A stretch of 33,315 nucleotides of DNA from contig JAOPXK010000045.1 of the NCBI GenBank assembly GCA_025965195.1, forward strand, positions 1-33,315, given 5' to 3'. A program made the position numbers and the translations under genes. The notes beneath the pieces are model-generated. The model had not been told where the DNA came from. It did not search any database and saw only the letters and a program-made list of their open reading frames with translations. Positions 21,580 through 30,161 of the stretch are shown here, one piece after another. Numbering within the stretch: the first letter of the stretch is position 1; each line of letters opens with the position of its first letter. The stretch is from Marmoricola sp. Lineage in GTDB: Bacteria; Actinomycetota; Actinomycetes; Propionibacteriales; Nocardioidaceae.

Positions 21580-22331
21580 ACTGGTTCGCGGCCTCCCACC
21601 TCTACGCCGCCCTGGCCTGCGCGGTGGCGTGCGGTGCACTCGGCGGGTTCGTCCCTGAGCTGATCAGGCGGCTCCCCGAGCCGAGGCCCGAACCGGTCGG
21701 GGAGCCGGCCAGCGGCGACAAGCCTGCGAAGGCACTGCCGCCCGCTCCGCCCAAGGAGCCGTACACCGACATTGCGGCGCTGCCCCGGCTCGCCGCCTGG
21801 TCGGCGCTGTGGTCGGCGCTCATCGGGGCCGTCATCGGCGCCAGCCTGGGCTGGACCGGCGCGCTGGCCTACCTCGTGCCACTGGTGCCGATCGGTGCTG
21901 CCCTGGCGCTGATCGACTGGCGGACCACGTTGTTGCCGACGCGGATCATCGCGCCGACGTACGGCCTGCTGCTGGTGCTCATCCCGGTCGCGGCCCTGAT
22001 CGACTCCGACAGCCACGCGCTGTTGCGAGCGGTCTACGGCTGGCTGGTGCTCGGCGGCTGGTTCTTCGTGTTCTGGTTCATCGTCCCCGCGATCTGGGGC
22101 TACGGCGACGTGCGGCTGTCCGGCGTCCTCGGGCTCGCCCTCGGCTACGTCGGTTGGGACCAGATGTTCTTCGGGCTGTTCGCGATCGCGATCACCGGCG
22201 GACTCGGTGGCCTGGTCCTCACCGGCCTCAAGATCACCAGCCGGAAGCGCTTTCCCTACGGGCCGTTCATGCTGGTCGGCAGCGTGCTCGGGATCGCGTT
22301 CGGTCCCCAGTTCGTCCATCTCGGCTACTGA
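21576..22331 (+). CDS. Type IV prepilin peptidase (A24 family), lacking the methylase domain
   Basis: 251 residues. About seven membrane helices with the two catalytic aspartates of the family: Asp114 in LIDWRTTLLPTR and Asp178 in the GYGD motif. The N-terminal CxxC-containing cytoplasmic domain of classical PilD is absent; instead there is one helix and a Pro-rich loop (residues 33-62). It would process pilin-like or Tad-type prepilins, but no pilus gene is in the window. The overlap with aroE (ATGA) and the position between aroE and aroC are also seen in mycobacteria. Confidence 0.88.
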   Translation: MNWFAASHLYAALACAVACGALGGFVPELIRRLPEPRPEPVGEPASGDKPAKALPPAPPKEPYTDIAALPRLAAWSALWSALIGAVIGASLGWTGALAYLVPLVPIGAALALIDWRTTLLPTRIIAPTYGLLLVLIPVAALIDSDSHALLRAVYGWLVLGGWFFVFWFIVPAIWGYGDVRLSGVLGLALGYVGWDQMFFGLFAIAITGGLGGLVLTGLKITSRKRFPYGPFMLVGSVLGIAFGPQFVHLGY

Positions 22332-22374
22332 TGGCGCCGTAAAAGGGATGTGACGCACGTGAAAGACTGGGCGC

Positions 22375-23553
22375 ATGCTCCGTTGGCTCACCGCGGGGGA
22401 GTCACATGGCCCCTCACTCGTCGCAATCCTCGAAGGCCTACCTGCCCACGTCCAGGTGACGTCGGCGGACATCATCGACGCCCTCGCGCGCCGGCGACTG
22501 GGCTACGGCCGCGGTGCGCGGATGAAGTTCGAGCAGGACGAGGTCACCATCACCGGCGGCGTCCGTCACGGCTTGACGCAGGGCGGCCCGATCGCGATCA
22601 GCGTCGGCAACACCGAGTGGCCCAAGTGGGAAAAGGTGATGTCGGCGGATCCCGTCGACCCGGTTGAGCTCGAGGGCAGCGGCCGCAACGCCGCGCTGAC
22701 CCGGCCTCGACCCGGACATGCCGACCTCGCAGGCATGCAGAAGTACGGCTTCGACGAAGCCCGTCCGGTCCTTGAGCGTGCCTCCGCCCGAGAGACCGCG
22801 GCCCGGGTCGCGCTCGGCCGGGTGGCTTCGGCCTTCCTCGAGCAGGCGACCGGGGCGCGGATCGTGTCCCACGTCGTCGAGCTCGGTGGCGTGCCCGCGC
22901 CGTACGGCCTCGTGCCGGTGCCCGAGGACCAGGCCCGGCTCGACGAGGATCCGGTCCGCTGTCTCGACCCAGACGCCTCGAAGCTGATGGTCGAGCGCAT
23001 CGACGAAGCCCACAAGGACGGCGACACCCTTGGTGGTGTTGTCGAGGTCGTCGTGCACGGGCTGCCGCCGGGCCTCGGCTCACACGTGCACTGGGACCGC
23101 CGGCTCGACGCCAAGCTGGCCTACGCGCTGATGGGCATCCAGGCGATCAAGGGTGTCGAGGTCGGCGACGGCTTCGGCCTGGCGGCCACCCCGGGCTCGC
23201 AGGCCCACGACGAGATCGTCACCCAGGACGGCGCCCTGCGTCGTACGTCGGGCCGCTCGGGTGGCACCGAAGGCGGGATGAGCACCGGGGAGATCCTCCG
23301 GGTGCGTGCCGCGATGAAGCCGATCGCGACCGTGCCGAAGGCGTTGAAGACGGTCGACGTCGCCACCGGTGAGGCGACCGTCGCGAACCACCAGCGTTCC
23401 GATGTCTGCGCCGTGCCCGCCGCCGGAATCGTCGCAGAGGCGATGGTTGCGCTCGTGCTGGCCGACGCCGTGCTCGAGAAGTTCGGTGGCGACTCGGTGC
23501 GGGAGACCCGGCGCAACGTCGGGAGCTACCTCGACACCCTGCGGTACAGATGA
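22375..23553 (+). CDS. aroC: Chorismate synthase
   Basis: 392 residues. Converts EPSP to chorismate with reduced FMN. Signatures: [11 protein letters not shown] at the N-terminus, [28 protein letters not shown] and the C-terminal [24 protein letters not shown]. The 43 bases upstream have no Shine-Dalgarno site next to the ATG; AAGACT ends 6 bases before the start and could be an atypical -10 for a leaderless transcript. First of four overlapping aro genes. Confidence 0.96.
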   Translation: MLRWLTAGESHGPSLVAILEGLPAHVQVTSADIIDALARRRLGYGRGARMKFEQDEVTITGGVRHGLTQGGPIAISVGNTEWPKWEKVMSADPVDPVELEGSGRNAALTRPRPGHADLAGMQKYGFDEARPVLERASARETAARVALGRVASAFLEQATGARIVSHVVELGGVPAPYGLVPVPEDQARLDEDPVRCLDPDASKLMVERIDEAHKDGDTLGGVVEVVVHGLPPGLGSHVHWDRRLDAKLAYALMGIQAIKGVEVGDGFGLAATPGSQAHDEIVTQDGALRRTSGRSGGTEGGMSTGEILRVRAAMKPIATVPKALKTVDVATGEATVANHQRSDVCAVPAAGIVAEAMVALVLADAVLEKFGGDSVRETRRNVGSYLDTLRYR

Positions 23554-24062
23554 CCGCACCACGCGTTGTCCTGATCGGCACCATGGGCGCCGGCAAGACG
23601 ACGGTCGGGCAGCTGCTCGCACAGGCATGGGGAGTCGGTTTCCGCGACACCGACCAGGACGTCGAGGCGGCCGAAGGCCGCTCGGTGTCCGACATCTTCG
23701 TGGACTCCGGTGAGCCGGCTTTTCGTGCGCTCGAGCATGCCGCCGTGTTCGACGCTCTCGAGTCACATGATGGGGTCGTCGCGCTCGGCGGTGGTGCCGT
23801 GATGGACGCGGCCACCCGGGAGCTGCTGGCCGGACATCGCGTGGTCTTCCTCCGGGTTGGTCTTTCCGATGCGGCCTCGAGGGTCGGTCTCGGCGTGTCC
23901 CGGCCCTTGCTGCTCGGCAACGTGCGCGGCAGGATCAAGCAACTGATCGACGAGCGCACCCCGATCTACGAGTCGGTCGCCGCGCACTGCGTCGACACCG
24001 ACGGACTCACGACCGACGAGGTGATGGCGCGGGTGCTCGAGGTGCTGGAGGAGTCGTCATGA
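23550..24062 (+). CDS. aroK: Shikimate kinase
   Basis: 170 residues. Phosphorylates shikimate with ATP. Walker [10 protein letters not shown] at 10-18, the shikimate-binding FRDTDQDVE, and the GGGAV segment followed by the lid region [23 protein letters not shown]. Overlaps aroC and aroB by 4 bases each (ATGA), so expression is probably coupled. Confidence 0.96.
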   Translation: MTAPRVVLIGTMGAGKTTVGQLLAQAWGVGFRDTDQDVEAAEGRSVSDIFVDSGEPAFRALEHAAVFDALESHDGVVALGGGAVMDAATRELLAGHRVVFLRVGLSDAASRVGLGVSRPLLLGNVRGRIKQLIDERTPIYESVAAHCVDTDGLTTDEVMARVLEVLEESS

Positions 24063-25171
24063 GTCGAGAAGCCCGATCACCGGTGATCATGCACGTGGGC
24101 GGTGCGTCGCCGTACGACGTCGTGGTCGGTCACAGTGTCCTCACCGAGCTGCCCGCGATGCTCGGCTCGGCGGTCCGTCGGGTCGCCGTGGTGCACCCGG
24201 AGCCGTTGGCCCATCTGGCCGACCGCGCCATTGCCCAGCTCGGCGACATCGACGTACTCCGGATCGTCATTCCCGACGGTGAGGTCGCGAAGACCGCCGC
24301 CGTGGCCGTCTCTGCGTGGGACCAGCTCGGCGCCGCCGGCTTCACCCGGTCCGACGCGGTGGTGACGGTCGGTGGCGGAGCAACGACCGACATGGGCGGC
24401 TTCATCGCGGCGACCTGGCTGCGGGGCGTGCGGGTGGTCCACGTTCCGACCACCCTGCTCGGGATGGTGGATGCCGCCGTCGGCGGCAAGACCGGGATGA
24501 ACACCGCAGCCGGGAAGAACCTGGTCGGTTCGTTCCACGAACCCGCCGGCGTGATCTGCGAGCTCGACATGCTGCCGTCGCTGCCCGAGCGCGAGCTGAT
24601 CGCGGGGCTCGGTGAGGTGGTCAAGTGCGGGTTCATCGCCGACCCTGCGATCCTGAAGCTGGTGGCCGACTCTCCGGCCGATGCGTTGGAGCCGCGCTCT
24701 GCGACCATGCGCCAGCTGGTCGAGCGGGCGATCCAGGTCAAGATCGACGTCGTCGTGGCGGACCTGCGCGAGACCGGCGGCCCGGATGGTCATCCCGGTC
24801 GCGAGATCCTGAACTACGGCCACACGATGGCCCATGCGATCGAGAAGGCAACGTCCTACCGGACCAGGCATGGCGAGGCTGTCGCCCTCGGGATGGTGTA
24901 CGTCGCGGAGCTCGCCCGACTCGCCGGCCGGCTCGACGCCGCGACGGCCGCCCAGCACAAGATCGCGCTCAGCTCCGTGGGCCTGCCCACGTCCTACAAC
25001 GGGGCGCCGTTCGAGGAGCTCCTCGGCACCATGCGGGTCGACAAGAAGTCGCGCGGATCGACGCTCCGGTTCGTCGTCCTCGATGCGATCGGGAAGCCAT
25101 CGATCCTCACCGATCCGCCCGAGGAGCTGCTGCGGGCGGCGTACGACCACCTGAGCGGAGCGATCGCATGA
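24059..25171 (+). CDS. aroB: 3-dehydroquinate synthase
   Basis: 370 residues. Forms 3-dehydroquinate from DAHP with NAD+ and a metal. Visible: VTVGGGATTDMGGFIAATWLRG, PTTLLGMVDAAVGGKTGMN, LVGSFHEPAGV, GLGEVVKCGFI, and the metal-binding NYGHTMAHAIE and HGEAVALGM. Full length. Overlaps both neighbours by 4 bases. Confidence 0.97.
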   Translation: MSREARSPVIMHVGGASPYDVVVGHSVLTELPAMLGSAVRRVAVVHPEPLAHLADRAIAQLGDIDVLRIVIPDGEVAKTAAVAVSAWDQLGAAGFTRSDAVVTVGGGATTDMGGFIAATWLRGVRVVHVPTTLLGMVDAAVGGKTGMNTAAGKNLVGSFHEPAGVICELDMLPSLPERELIAGLGEVVKCGFIADPAILKLVADSPADALEPRSATMRQLVERAIQVKIDVVVADLRETGGPDGHPGREILNYGHTMAHAIEKATSYRTRHGEAVALGMVYVAELARLAGRLDAATAAQHKIALSSVGLPTSYNGAPFEELLGTMRVDKKSRGSTLRFVVLDAIGKPSILTDPPEELLRAAYDHLSGAIA

Positions 25172-25596
25172 AGGTGCTCGTCCTCAACGGCCCGAACCTC
25201 GGCCGGCTCGGTCGTCGGCAGCCGGAGATCTACGGGTCGACGACGTACGCCCAGCTCGCGTCGAAGTGCATCGAGTGGGGTCGTGCCCTCGGTCTGCAGG
25301 TCGACGTCCAGCAGACCAACCATGAGGGCGAGATGCTCGACTGGCTCAACAGCGCTGCCGACAGCGCCACCCCGGTCGTCCTCAACGCGGCGGCCTGGAC
25401 GCACTACTCCTACGCGATCTTCGACGCCTGCGCCCAGCTCACGGCACCCCTCGTCGAGGTGCACATCTCCGACCCGATGCAGCGACCCGAGGAGTTCCGG
25501 CGCGCCAGTGTGGTCACGCCGTACGCCGTGAAGGTGATCGCCGGCCACGGCATCGACGGCTACCGGATGGCGCTGGAAGTCATCGCTGCGAGGTGA
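25168..25596 (+). CDS. aroQ: 3-dehydroquinate dehydratase, type II
   Basis: 142 residues, typical of the type II enzyme. Dehydrates 3-dehydroquinate to 3-dehydroshikimate. N-terminal LNGPNLGRLGRRQPEIYG holds the catalytic Arg and Tyr; NHEGE, the THxS-like segment (LNAAAWTHYSYAI) and EVHISD carry the other active-site residues. The usual NPAAYTH segment is changed to NAAAWTH, and two Tyr replace common small residues, but the His is kept. Starts inside the aroB stop (ATGA). Confidence 0.92.
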   Translation: MKVLVLNGPNLGRLGRRQPEIYGSTTYAQLASKCIEWGRALGLQVDVQQTNHEGEMLDWLNSAADSATPVVLNAAAWTHYSYAIFDACAQLTAPLVEVHISDPMQRPEEFRRASVVTPYAVKVIAGHGIDGYRMALEVIAAR

Positions 25597-25605
25597 CGGC
25601 CGGCA

Positions 25606-25649
25606 ACGTCATACCCGATGGTTGCTCCGACGACCACTTCGTATGACGT
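25606..25649. repeat. Perfect 9-bp inverted repeat upstream of the efp promoter
   Basis: ACGTCATAC (25606-25614) and GTATGACGT (25641-25649) are exact complements separated by 26 bases, starting 10 bases after the aroQ stop and ending 12 bases before the efp -35. It could be a terminator stem for the aro genes (no T-run) or an operator with two half-sites. Confidence 0.6.
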
Positions 25650-25660
25650 CCGGGCGGGTT

Positions 25661-25690
25661 TCGACAGGCAGATCCGCCGCCGCATAGACT
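25661..25690 (+). promoter_or_regulatory. Housekeeping-type promoter for efp
   Basis: TCGACA (25661-25666, 5 of 6 to TTGACA), 18-bp spacer, TAGACT (25685-25690). This is the best promoter match in the window and leaves a leader of about 43 bases before the efp ATG. Confidence 0.65.
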
Positions 25691-25739
25691 CGGCCGCTGC
25701 TACCCCCACCATTCTTCGAACGACAGGGCTCACGCGCGC

Positions 25740-26303
25740 ATGGCAACCACGAACGACCTCAAGAACGGCATGGTTCTCAACATCGACGGCCAGCTCTGGG
25801 CTGTCACCGAGTTCCAGCACGTCAAGCCCGGCAAGGGCCCGGCCTTCGTGCGCACCAAGCTGAAGAACGTCCTGACCAACAAGACCGTGGACAAGACGTT
25901 CAACGCCGGCACCAAGGTCGAGACGGCCAACGTCGACAAGCGCACGATGCAGTACCTCTACAACGACGGCACGTCCTACGTGTTCATGGACACCGACACG
26001 TTCGACCAGCTCGACGTCTCGCCCGAGGTGGTCGGCGACGCGAAGAACTTCATGCTGGAGAACCAGGACGCGATCGTCGCCACGAACGAGGGCCGCGTTC
26101 TCTACATCGAGCTGCCGGCATCGGTCGAGCTGCTCGTCGAGTACACCGAGCCTGGCCTCCAGGGCGACCGCTCCACCGGCGGCACCAAGCCGGCCCGCCT
26201 CGAGACCGGTCACGAGATTGCGGTGCCGCTGTTCATCGTCAACGGCGAGAAGATCAAGGTCGACACCCGGGACTCGTCCTACCTGGGCCGCGTCTCCCAG
26301 TGA
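25740..26303 (+). CDS. efp: Translation elongation factor P
   Basis: 187 residues, standard length. Relieves ribosome stalling at proline runs. KOW-like N-domain with the tip loop [11 protein letters not shown], Lys32 at the loop apex, then two OB domains ending [25 protein letters not shown] loop is the actinobacterial form known to act with an unmodified lysine, and no modification gene is seen nearby. Ribosome binding site is weak (ACAGGG, 11 bases off). Its last codons and stop are the first unit of a 12-bp tandem repeat. Confidence 0.97.
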   Translation: MATTNDLKNGMVLNIDGQLWAVTEFQHVKPGKGPAFVRTKLKNVLTNKTVDKTFNAGTKVETANVDKRTMQYLYNDGTSYVFMDTDTFDQLDVSPEVVGDAKNFMLENQDAIVATNEGRVLYIELPASVELLVEYTEPGLQGDRSTGGTKPARLETGHEIAVPLFIVNGEKIKVDTRDSSYLGRVSQ

Positions 26304-26342
26304 TGTTCCCAGTGATGTGCCCAGTGATGTGCCCAGTGAGGT
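26296..26342 (+). repeat. 12-bp tandem repeat across the efp stop codon
   Basis: Units CCCAGTGATGTT, CCCAGTGATGTG, CCCAGTGATGTG and CCCAGTGAGGT follow without a gap. The first unit contains the efp Gln codon and TGA stop, and the last provides the GAGG that is the only ribosome binding site candidate for nusB. The first three units repeat a TGATG stop/start motif. Confidence 0.9.
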
Positions 26343-26352
26343 ATGCAGCCTG

Positions 26353-26757
26353 ATGAGTGCCCGATCCAAGGCACGCAAGCGCGCACTCGACCTGATCTAC
26401 GCCTCCGAGATGCGGGACCGCTCGGCGATCGAGGCCCTCGAGGAGCACTCCGAGGACGCCCAGGTCAACGACTACACCGGCGAGCTCGTTCGTGGCGTCG
26501 TGGAGAACCGAGAGCGCATCGACGAGGTCATCGCGCAGTACGCCCGGGACTGGACGATGGACCGGATGCCGGCCGTCGACCGCAACGTCCTTCGGCTCGG
26601 CATCTACGAGATCCTCTACGTCGACGACGTGCCTGATGCCGTTGCCGTGAGCGAGGCGCTCAACCTCGTCCGGGAGCTCTCGACCGACGACTCGCCGTCC
26701 TTCGTGAACGGTGTGCTCGGCAACGTCGTACGCCACAAGGCGCAGTTGACCGCCTGA
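26353..26757 (+). CDS. nusB: Transcription antitermination factor NusB
   Basis: 134 residues. All-helical RNA-binding protein that with NusE binds boxA in rRNA operons. Visible: SARSKARKRALDLIYASEMR at the start, YTGELVRGVVENRERIDEVI, MDRMPAVDRNVLRLGIYEILY, and the last helix FVNGVLGNVVR. ATG 26353 fits the family start; an in-frame extension through the tandem repeat back into efp would add repeated PSDV units and is unlikely. GAGG lies 11 bases upstream, rather far. Confidence 0.95.
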   Translation: MSARSKARKRALDLIYASEMRDRSAIEALEEHSEDAQVNDYTGELVRGVVENRERIDEVIAQYARDWTMDRMPAVDRNVLRLGIYEILYVDDVPDAVAVSEALNLVRELSTDDSPSFVNGVLGNVVRHKAQLTA

Positions 26758-26762
26758 TCAAG

Positions 26763-26783
26763 CCTCAGCCGAGAGCGCTGAGG
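26763..26783. terminator. Hairpin at the convergent ends of nusB and the DUF1990 gene
   Basis: CCTCAGC (26763-26769) and GCTGAGG (26777-26783) form a perfect 7-bp stem with a 7-base loop, 6 bases after the nusB stop and including the DUF1990 stop codon. No T-run on either side, so only a possible shared terminator. Confidence 0.4.
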
Positions 26784-27256
26784 TACTTCTCGGTTGCACG
26801 TCGTTGGAAAGCTCTCGCCAACGGTCCGCCGAGACGGGTGAACCACCGCCCTGGCCGGCTGAAGGCGGTGATCACGATCCATACGCTGTCGTCCTCGCGC
26901 AACTCGACCACAAAGCACTCCTCTCCGCTCTCGGGATGGCCGGGAAGGGTGCCGTAGGCAAAGCCCCGGCGTCTCGGCTCGGCGATGACGTAGACCACCC
27001 GACAGGGCACCCGCAATTTGAGCGGCCCCACGCGTTGCACCATCTCAAGAGTCGCGCTCTCGACCGCTTTCGCGGGAGCGGACACGATCCTCAGTCCTGC
27101 TGCCCGCTGCAGGTCGAACCTGAGCACGGCGGCTGCGGCGCGATCGAAATCGGGGTGGCCCTGGCCGATCTGGCGCTCCTCGTGCACTGGATACGCGTCC
27201 GGCGGGAGTACGCCATCGCGCGTCGCGCCGACGTCGGCATAGGAGAAATCAGCCAC
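26765..27256 (-). CDS. DUF1990 family protein
   Basis: 163 residues. Opening FSYADVGATRDGVLPPDAYPVHEERQIG, then FDRAAAAVLRFDLQRAAGLRI, a YVIAEPRRRGFAYGTLPGHPESGEE segment and VITAFSRPGRW match the DUF1990 pattern as I know it. Function unknown; no signal peptide or membrane helix. The GTG start overlaps the preceding gene by 8 bases, so both are probably one transcript. Confidence 0.8.
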   Translation of the reverse strand: MADFSYADVGATRDGVLPPDAYPVHEERQIGQGHPDFDRAAAAVLRFDLQRAAGLRIVSAPAKAVESATLEMVQRVGPLKLRVPCRVVYVIAEPRRRGFAYGTLPGHPESGEECFVVELREDDSVWIVITAFSRPGRWFTRLGGPLARAFQRRATEKYLSALG

Positions 27257-27944
27257 CCGTTGGCTCTCCCAGCGAGAAGCGCATCGGGTCGATCAGGCCA
27301 CCGCGGAAGCGTCCGGACGGCAGCCATTCGGGGAGCGGACCGGGCGACTCGACGGTGACCTCGACGGTGCCGGGCTTCAGCCGGCCACGGGACTTCAGCT
27401 TGCTCTCGTGCAGGGAACCATCGGGGAACTGCTGCAGCGCGGTGCCTCGGCTGTACGACGGCAGCAGCGGCCCGCGCAGGTGCGGGGTGGCACTGATCTT
27501 CCAGGCGGAGTCGTCGTCACCGACAGCGGTGAAGGTCGTGTCGTTCGCCAGGTCGCCGTCGAACCGGGCGAGCGTCTTGGGCATCGACCAGTTGGTGCGA
27601 CCACCGACCAGGCTCGTCGGCGAGTCGACGGCCATGAAAGCCACGTTGCCACGGATCCGGCGGCCCATCCGGAACGCGATCACGCCGAAGACCTCGTCGT
27701 ACCTGCCGACCGGGGTGTCCTCGTAGCGGACCATTCCGCCGATGACGAGGATCGCTTTCGCCTGTGCGCGGATCTTGTTCGGCAGCGCCGCGGTTGCGGC
27801 CTGGCCACCGCGGCAGATCCAGACCACAGCGCTCGCGCGCACGGCCCACGGCGCAGGGGCCTGGCTGATGGGCAGCTGGGCGAGGAGGGCGTCCGACAGC
27901 AGGGTCTCGGGTACGCCGGGAACGGCGGCGAGGTCAAAGGTCAT
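27249..27944 (-). CDS. Acetoacetate decarboxylase-like protein, one active-site lysine replaced
   Basis: 231 residues. The pattern TPVGRYDEVFG followed by GRRIRGNVAFMAVDSPTSLVGGRTNWSMPKTLARFDGD matches the acetoacetate decarboxylase fold. In the true enzyme the loop ends in Pro-Lys-Lys; here it is Pro122-Lys123-Thr124, so the Schiff-base lysine may be kept while its pKa-lowering neighbour is lost. A different reaction or a binding role is therefore possible. Start is uncertain: ATG 27944 or ATG 27962 (six residues more), neither with a good ribosome binding site. Confidence 0.75.
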   Translation of the reverse strand: MTFDLAAVPGVPETLLSDALLAQLPISQAPAPWAVRASAVVWICRGGQAATAALPNKIRAQAKAILVIGGMVRYEDTPVGRYDEVFGVIAFRMGRRIRGNVAFMAVDSPTSLVGGRTNWSMPKTLARFDGDLANDTTFTAVGDDDSAWKISATPHLRGPLLPSYSRGTALQQFPDGSLHESKLKSRGRLKPGTVEVTVESPGPLPEWLPSGRFRGGLIDPMRFSLGEPTGG

Positions 27945-28019
27945 GGAGCCATCTTGGGGCATCGGGGCCTGAAGGCCGAGTTCCTCGCCCGTTGCGAGTT
28001 TCGGCCTCCGAGACCGCGC

Positions 28020-28044
28020 GTTTACCGAATCGGCGACCGGGCAT
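28020..28044 (+). promoter_or_regulatory. Possible general-stress sigma (SigB/SigF-type) promoter for csbD-like gene
   Basis: GTTT (28020-28023), 15-bp spacer, GGGCAT (28039-28044). The actinobacterial stress-sigma pattern is about GTTT-N14/16-GGGTAT, so one base differs. It ends 57 bases before the ATG of a CsbD-family gene, a family under sigma-B control in Bacillus. Confidence 0.45.
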
Positions 28045-28101
28045 CGGAATGGTGACTGGAACTTCCGGTCATGCACGATCCGTCCCGAGGGAGGTACCCC
28101 C

Positions 28102-28293
28102 ATGGGTGTATTCGACAAGATCAAGAACGCAGCCGACAACCTCACCGGTAAGGCCAAGGAGTCAGCAGGTAAGGCCACCGACGACAAGAATCTCGAGGCC
28201 GAAGGCAGCGTGGACCAGTCGGAGGCCAAGTTCAAGCAGGCTGGGGAGCACATCAAGGACGCGGGCAAGAACGCCAAGGACGCACTCGACTAG
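28102..28293 (+). CDS. CsbD-family stress protein
   Basis: 63 residues, Lys/Ala/Asp-rich and almost wholly helical. KIKNAADNLTGKAKESAGKATDD and LEAEGSVDQSEAKFKQAGEHIKDAGK fit the CsbD pattern. The molecular role is not known; members are made in general stress. Strong ribosome binding site GAGGGAGG at 28087-28094, 7 bases before ATG. Single-gene unit: own upstream region and a hairpin 44 bases after the stop. Confidence 0.9.
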   Translation: MGVFDKIKNAADNLTGKAKESAGKATDDKNLEAEGSVDQSEAKFKQAGEHIKDAGKNAKDALD

Positions 28294-28295
28294 GG

Positions 28296-28318
28296 ATCTC
28301 GACAAGTTCGATCACCGG
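28296..28318 (+). repeat. Degenerate copy of the dispersed repeat after the csbD-like gene
   Basis: ATCTCGACAAGTTCGATCAC followed by CGG starts 3 bases after the stop. It differs from the TCTCGACAAGCTCGACCACC core at two positions. Untranslated here. Confidence 0.7.
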
Positions 28319-28336
28319 GGGACGAGCTCAATGACC

Positions 28337-28361
28337 GGCTCGGTCACGGGGGGACCGAGCC
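28337..28361 (+). terminator. Hairpin between the csbD-like gene and the pyr operon
   Basis: GGCTCGGTC (28337-28345), loop of 7, GACCGAGCC (28353-28361): a perfect 9-bp stem. No T-run follows. It lies between the dispersed repeat copy and the pyrR promoter region and is a reasonable terminator for the csbD-like gene. Confidence 0.5.
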
Positions 28362-28486
28362 GATTGCCGGGGGATCGGCGACGGCGTGGAGCCTCAAGCA
28401 GCGAGGGCTCTGCGTCGTTGCCGTGTCGAGCACCGATGGCTCGTCCACACTCGGCAATCCGTTGGGGCTGACGCCCCAGCGCCTGT

Positions 28487-28492
28487 TAGGGT
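28487..28492 (+). promoter_or_regulatory. Candidate -10 box TAGGGT for the pyr operon
   Basis: TAGGGT in the context GTTAGGGT, 62 bases before the pyrR ATG. Transcription from here would begin just before the PyrR-binding loop. TTGGGG at 28462-28467 is a possible -35 but the spacer would be 19 bp. Confidence 0.5.
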
Positions 28493-28507
28493 TTCCCTCG
28501 ATCGACA

Positions 28508-28544
28508 TCCTTTAACGAGCCGTCCTGTGAGGCGGAGAAGGAGG
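28508..28544 (+). promoter_or_regulatory. PyrR-binding loop overlapping the pyrR ribosome binding site
   Basis: GTCCTGTGAGGC (28522-28533) fits the PyrR-binding consensus UCCNGNGAGGY. Flanking bases form a stem (CCG 28520-28522 with CGG 28533-28535, T28523 bulged, CC 28524-28525 with GG 28531-28532, loop TGTGA). Outside it, TCCTT (28508-28512) is complementary to AAGGA (28538-28542) in the AAGGAGG ribosome binding site. UMP-bound PyrR could thus hold the ribosome binding site closed. PyrR-dependent translational repression is known in mycobacteria; there is no T-run for a Bacillus-type attenuator. Confidence 0.75.
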
Positions 28545-28554
28545 TCTGGTGTAG

Positions 28555-30157
<1,603 letters not shown>

Positions 30158-30161
<4 letters not shown>

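Noticed and set aside
22363-22368. AAGACT as the -10 of a leaderless aroC transcript
   Set aside because: The first base does not fit TANNNT and no -35 is clear; noted in the aroC entry only.
26218-26352. Upstream in-frame extension of nusB into efp
   Set aside because: It runs through the 12-bp repeat and the efp coding sequence; NusB homology starts at the ATG at 26353.
27945-28277. N-terminal extension of the acetoacetate-decarboxylase-like gene to 28277
   Set aside because: Would cover the csbD-like gene and its promoter on the other strand and encodes residues with no link to the family.
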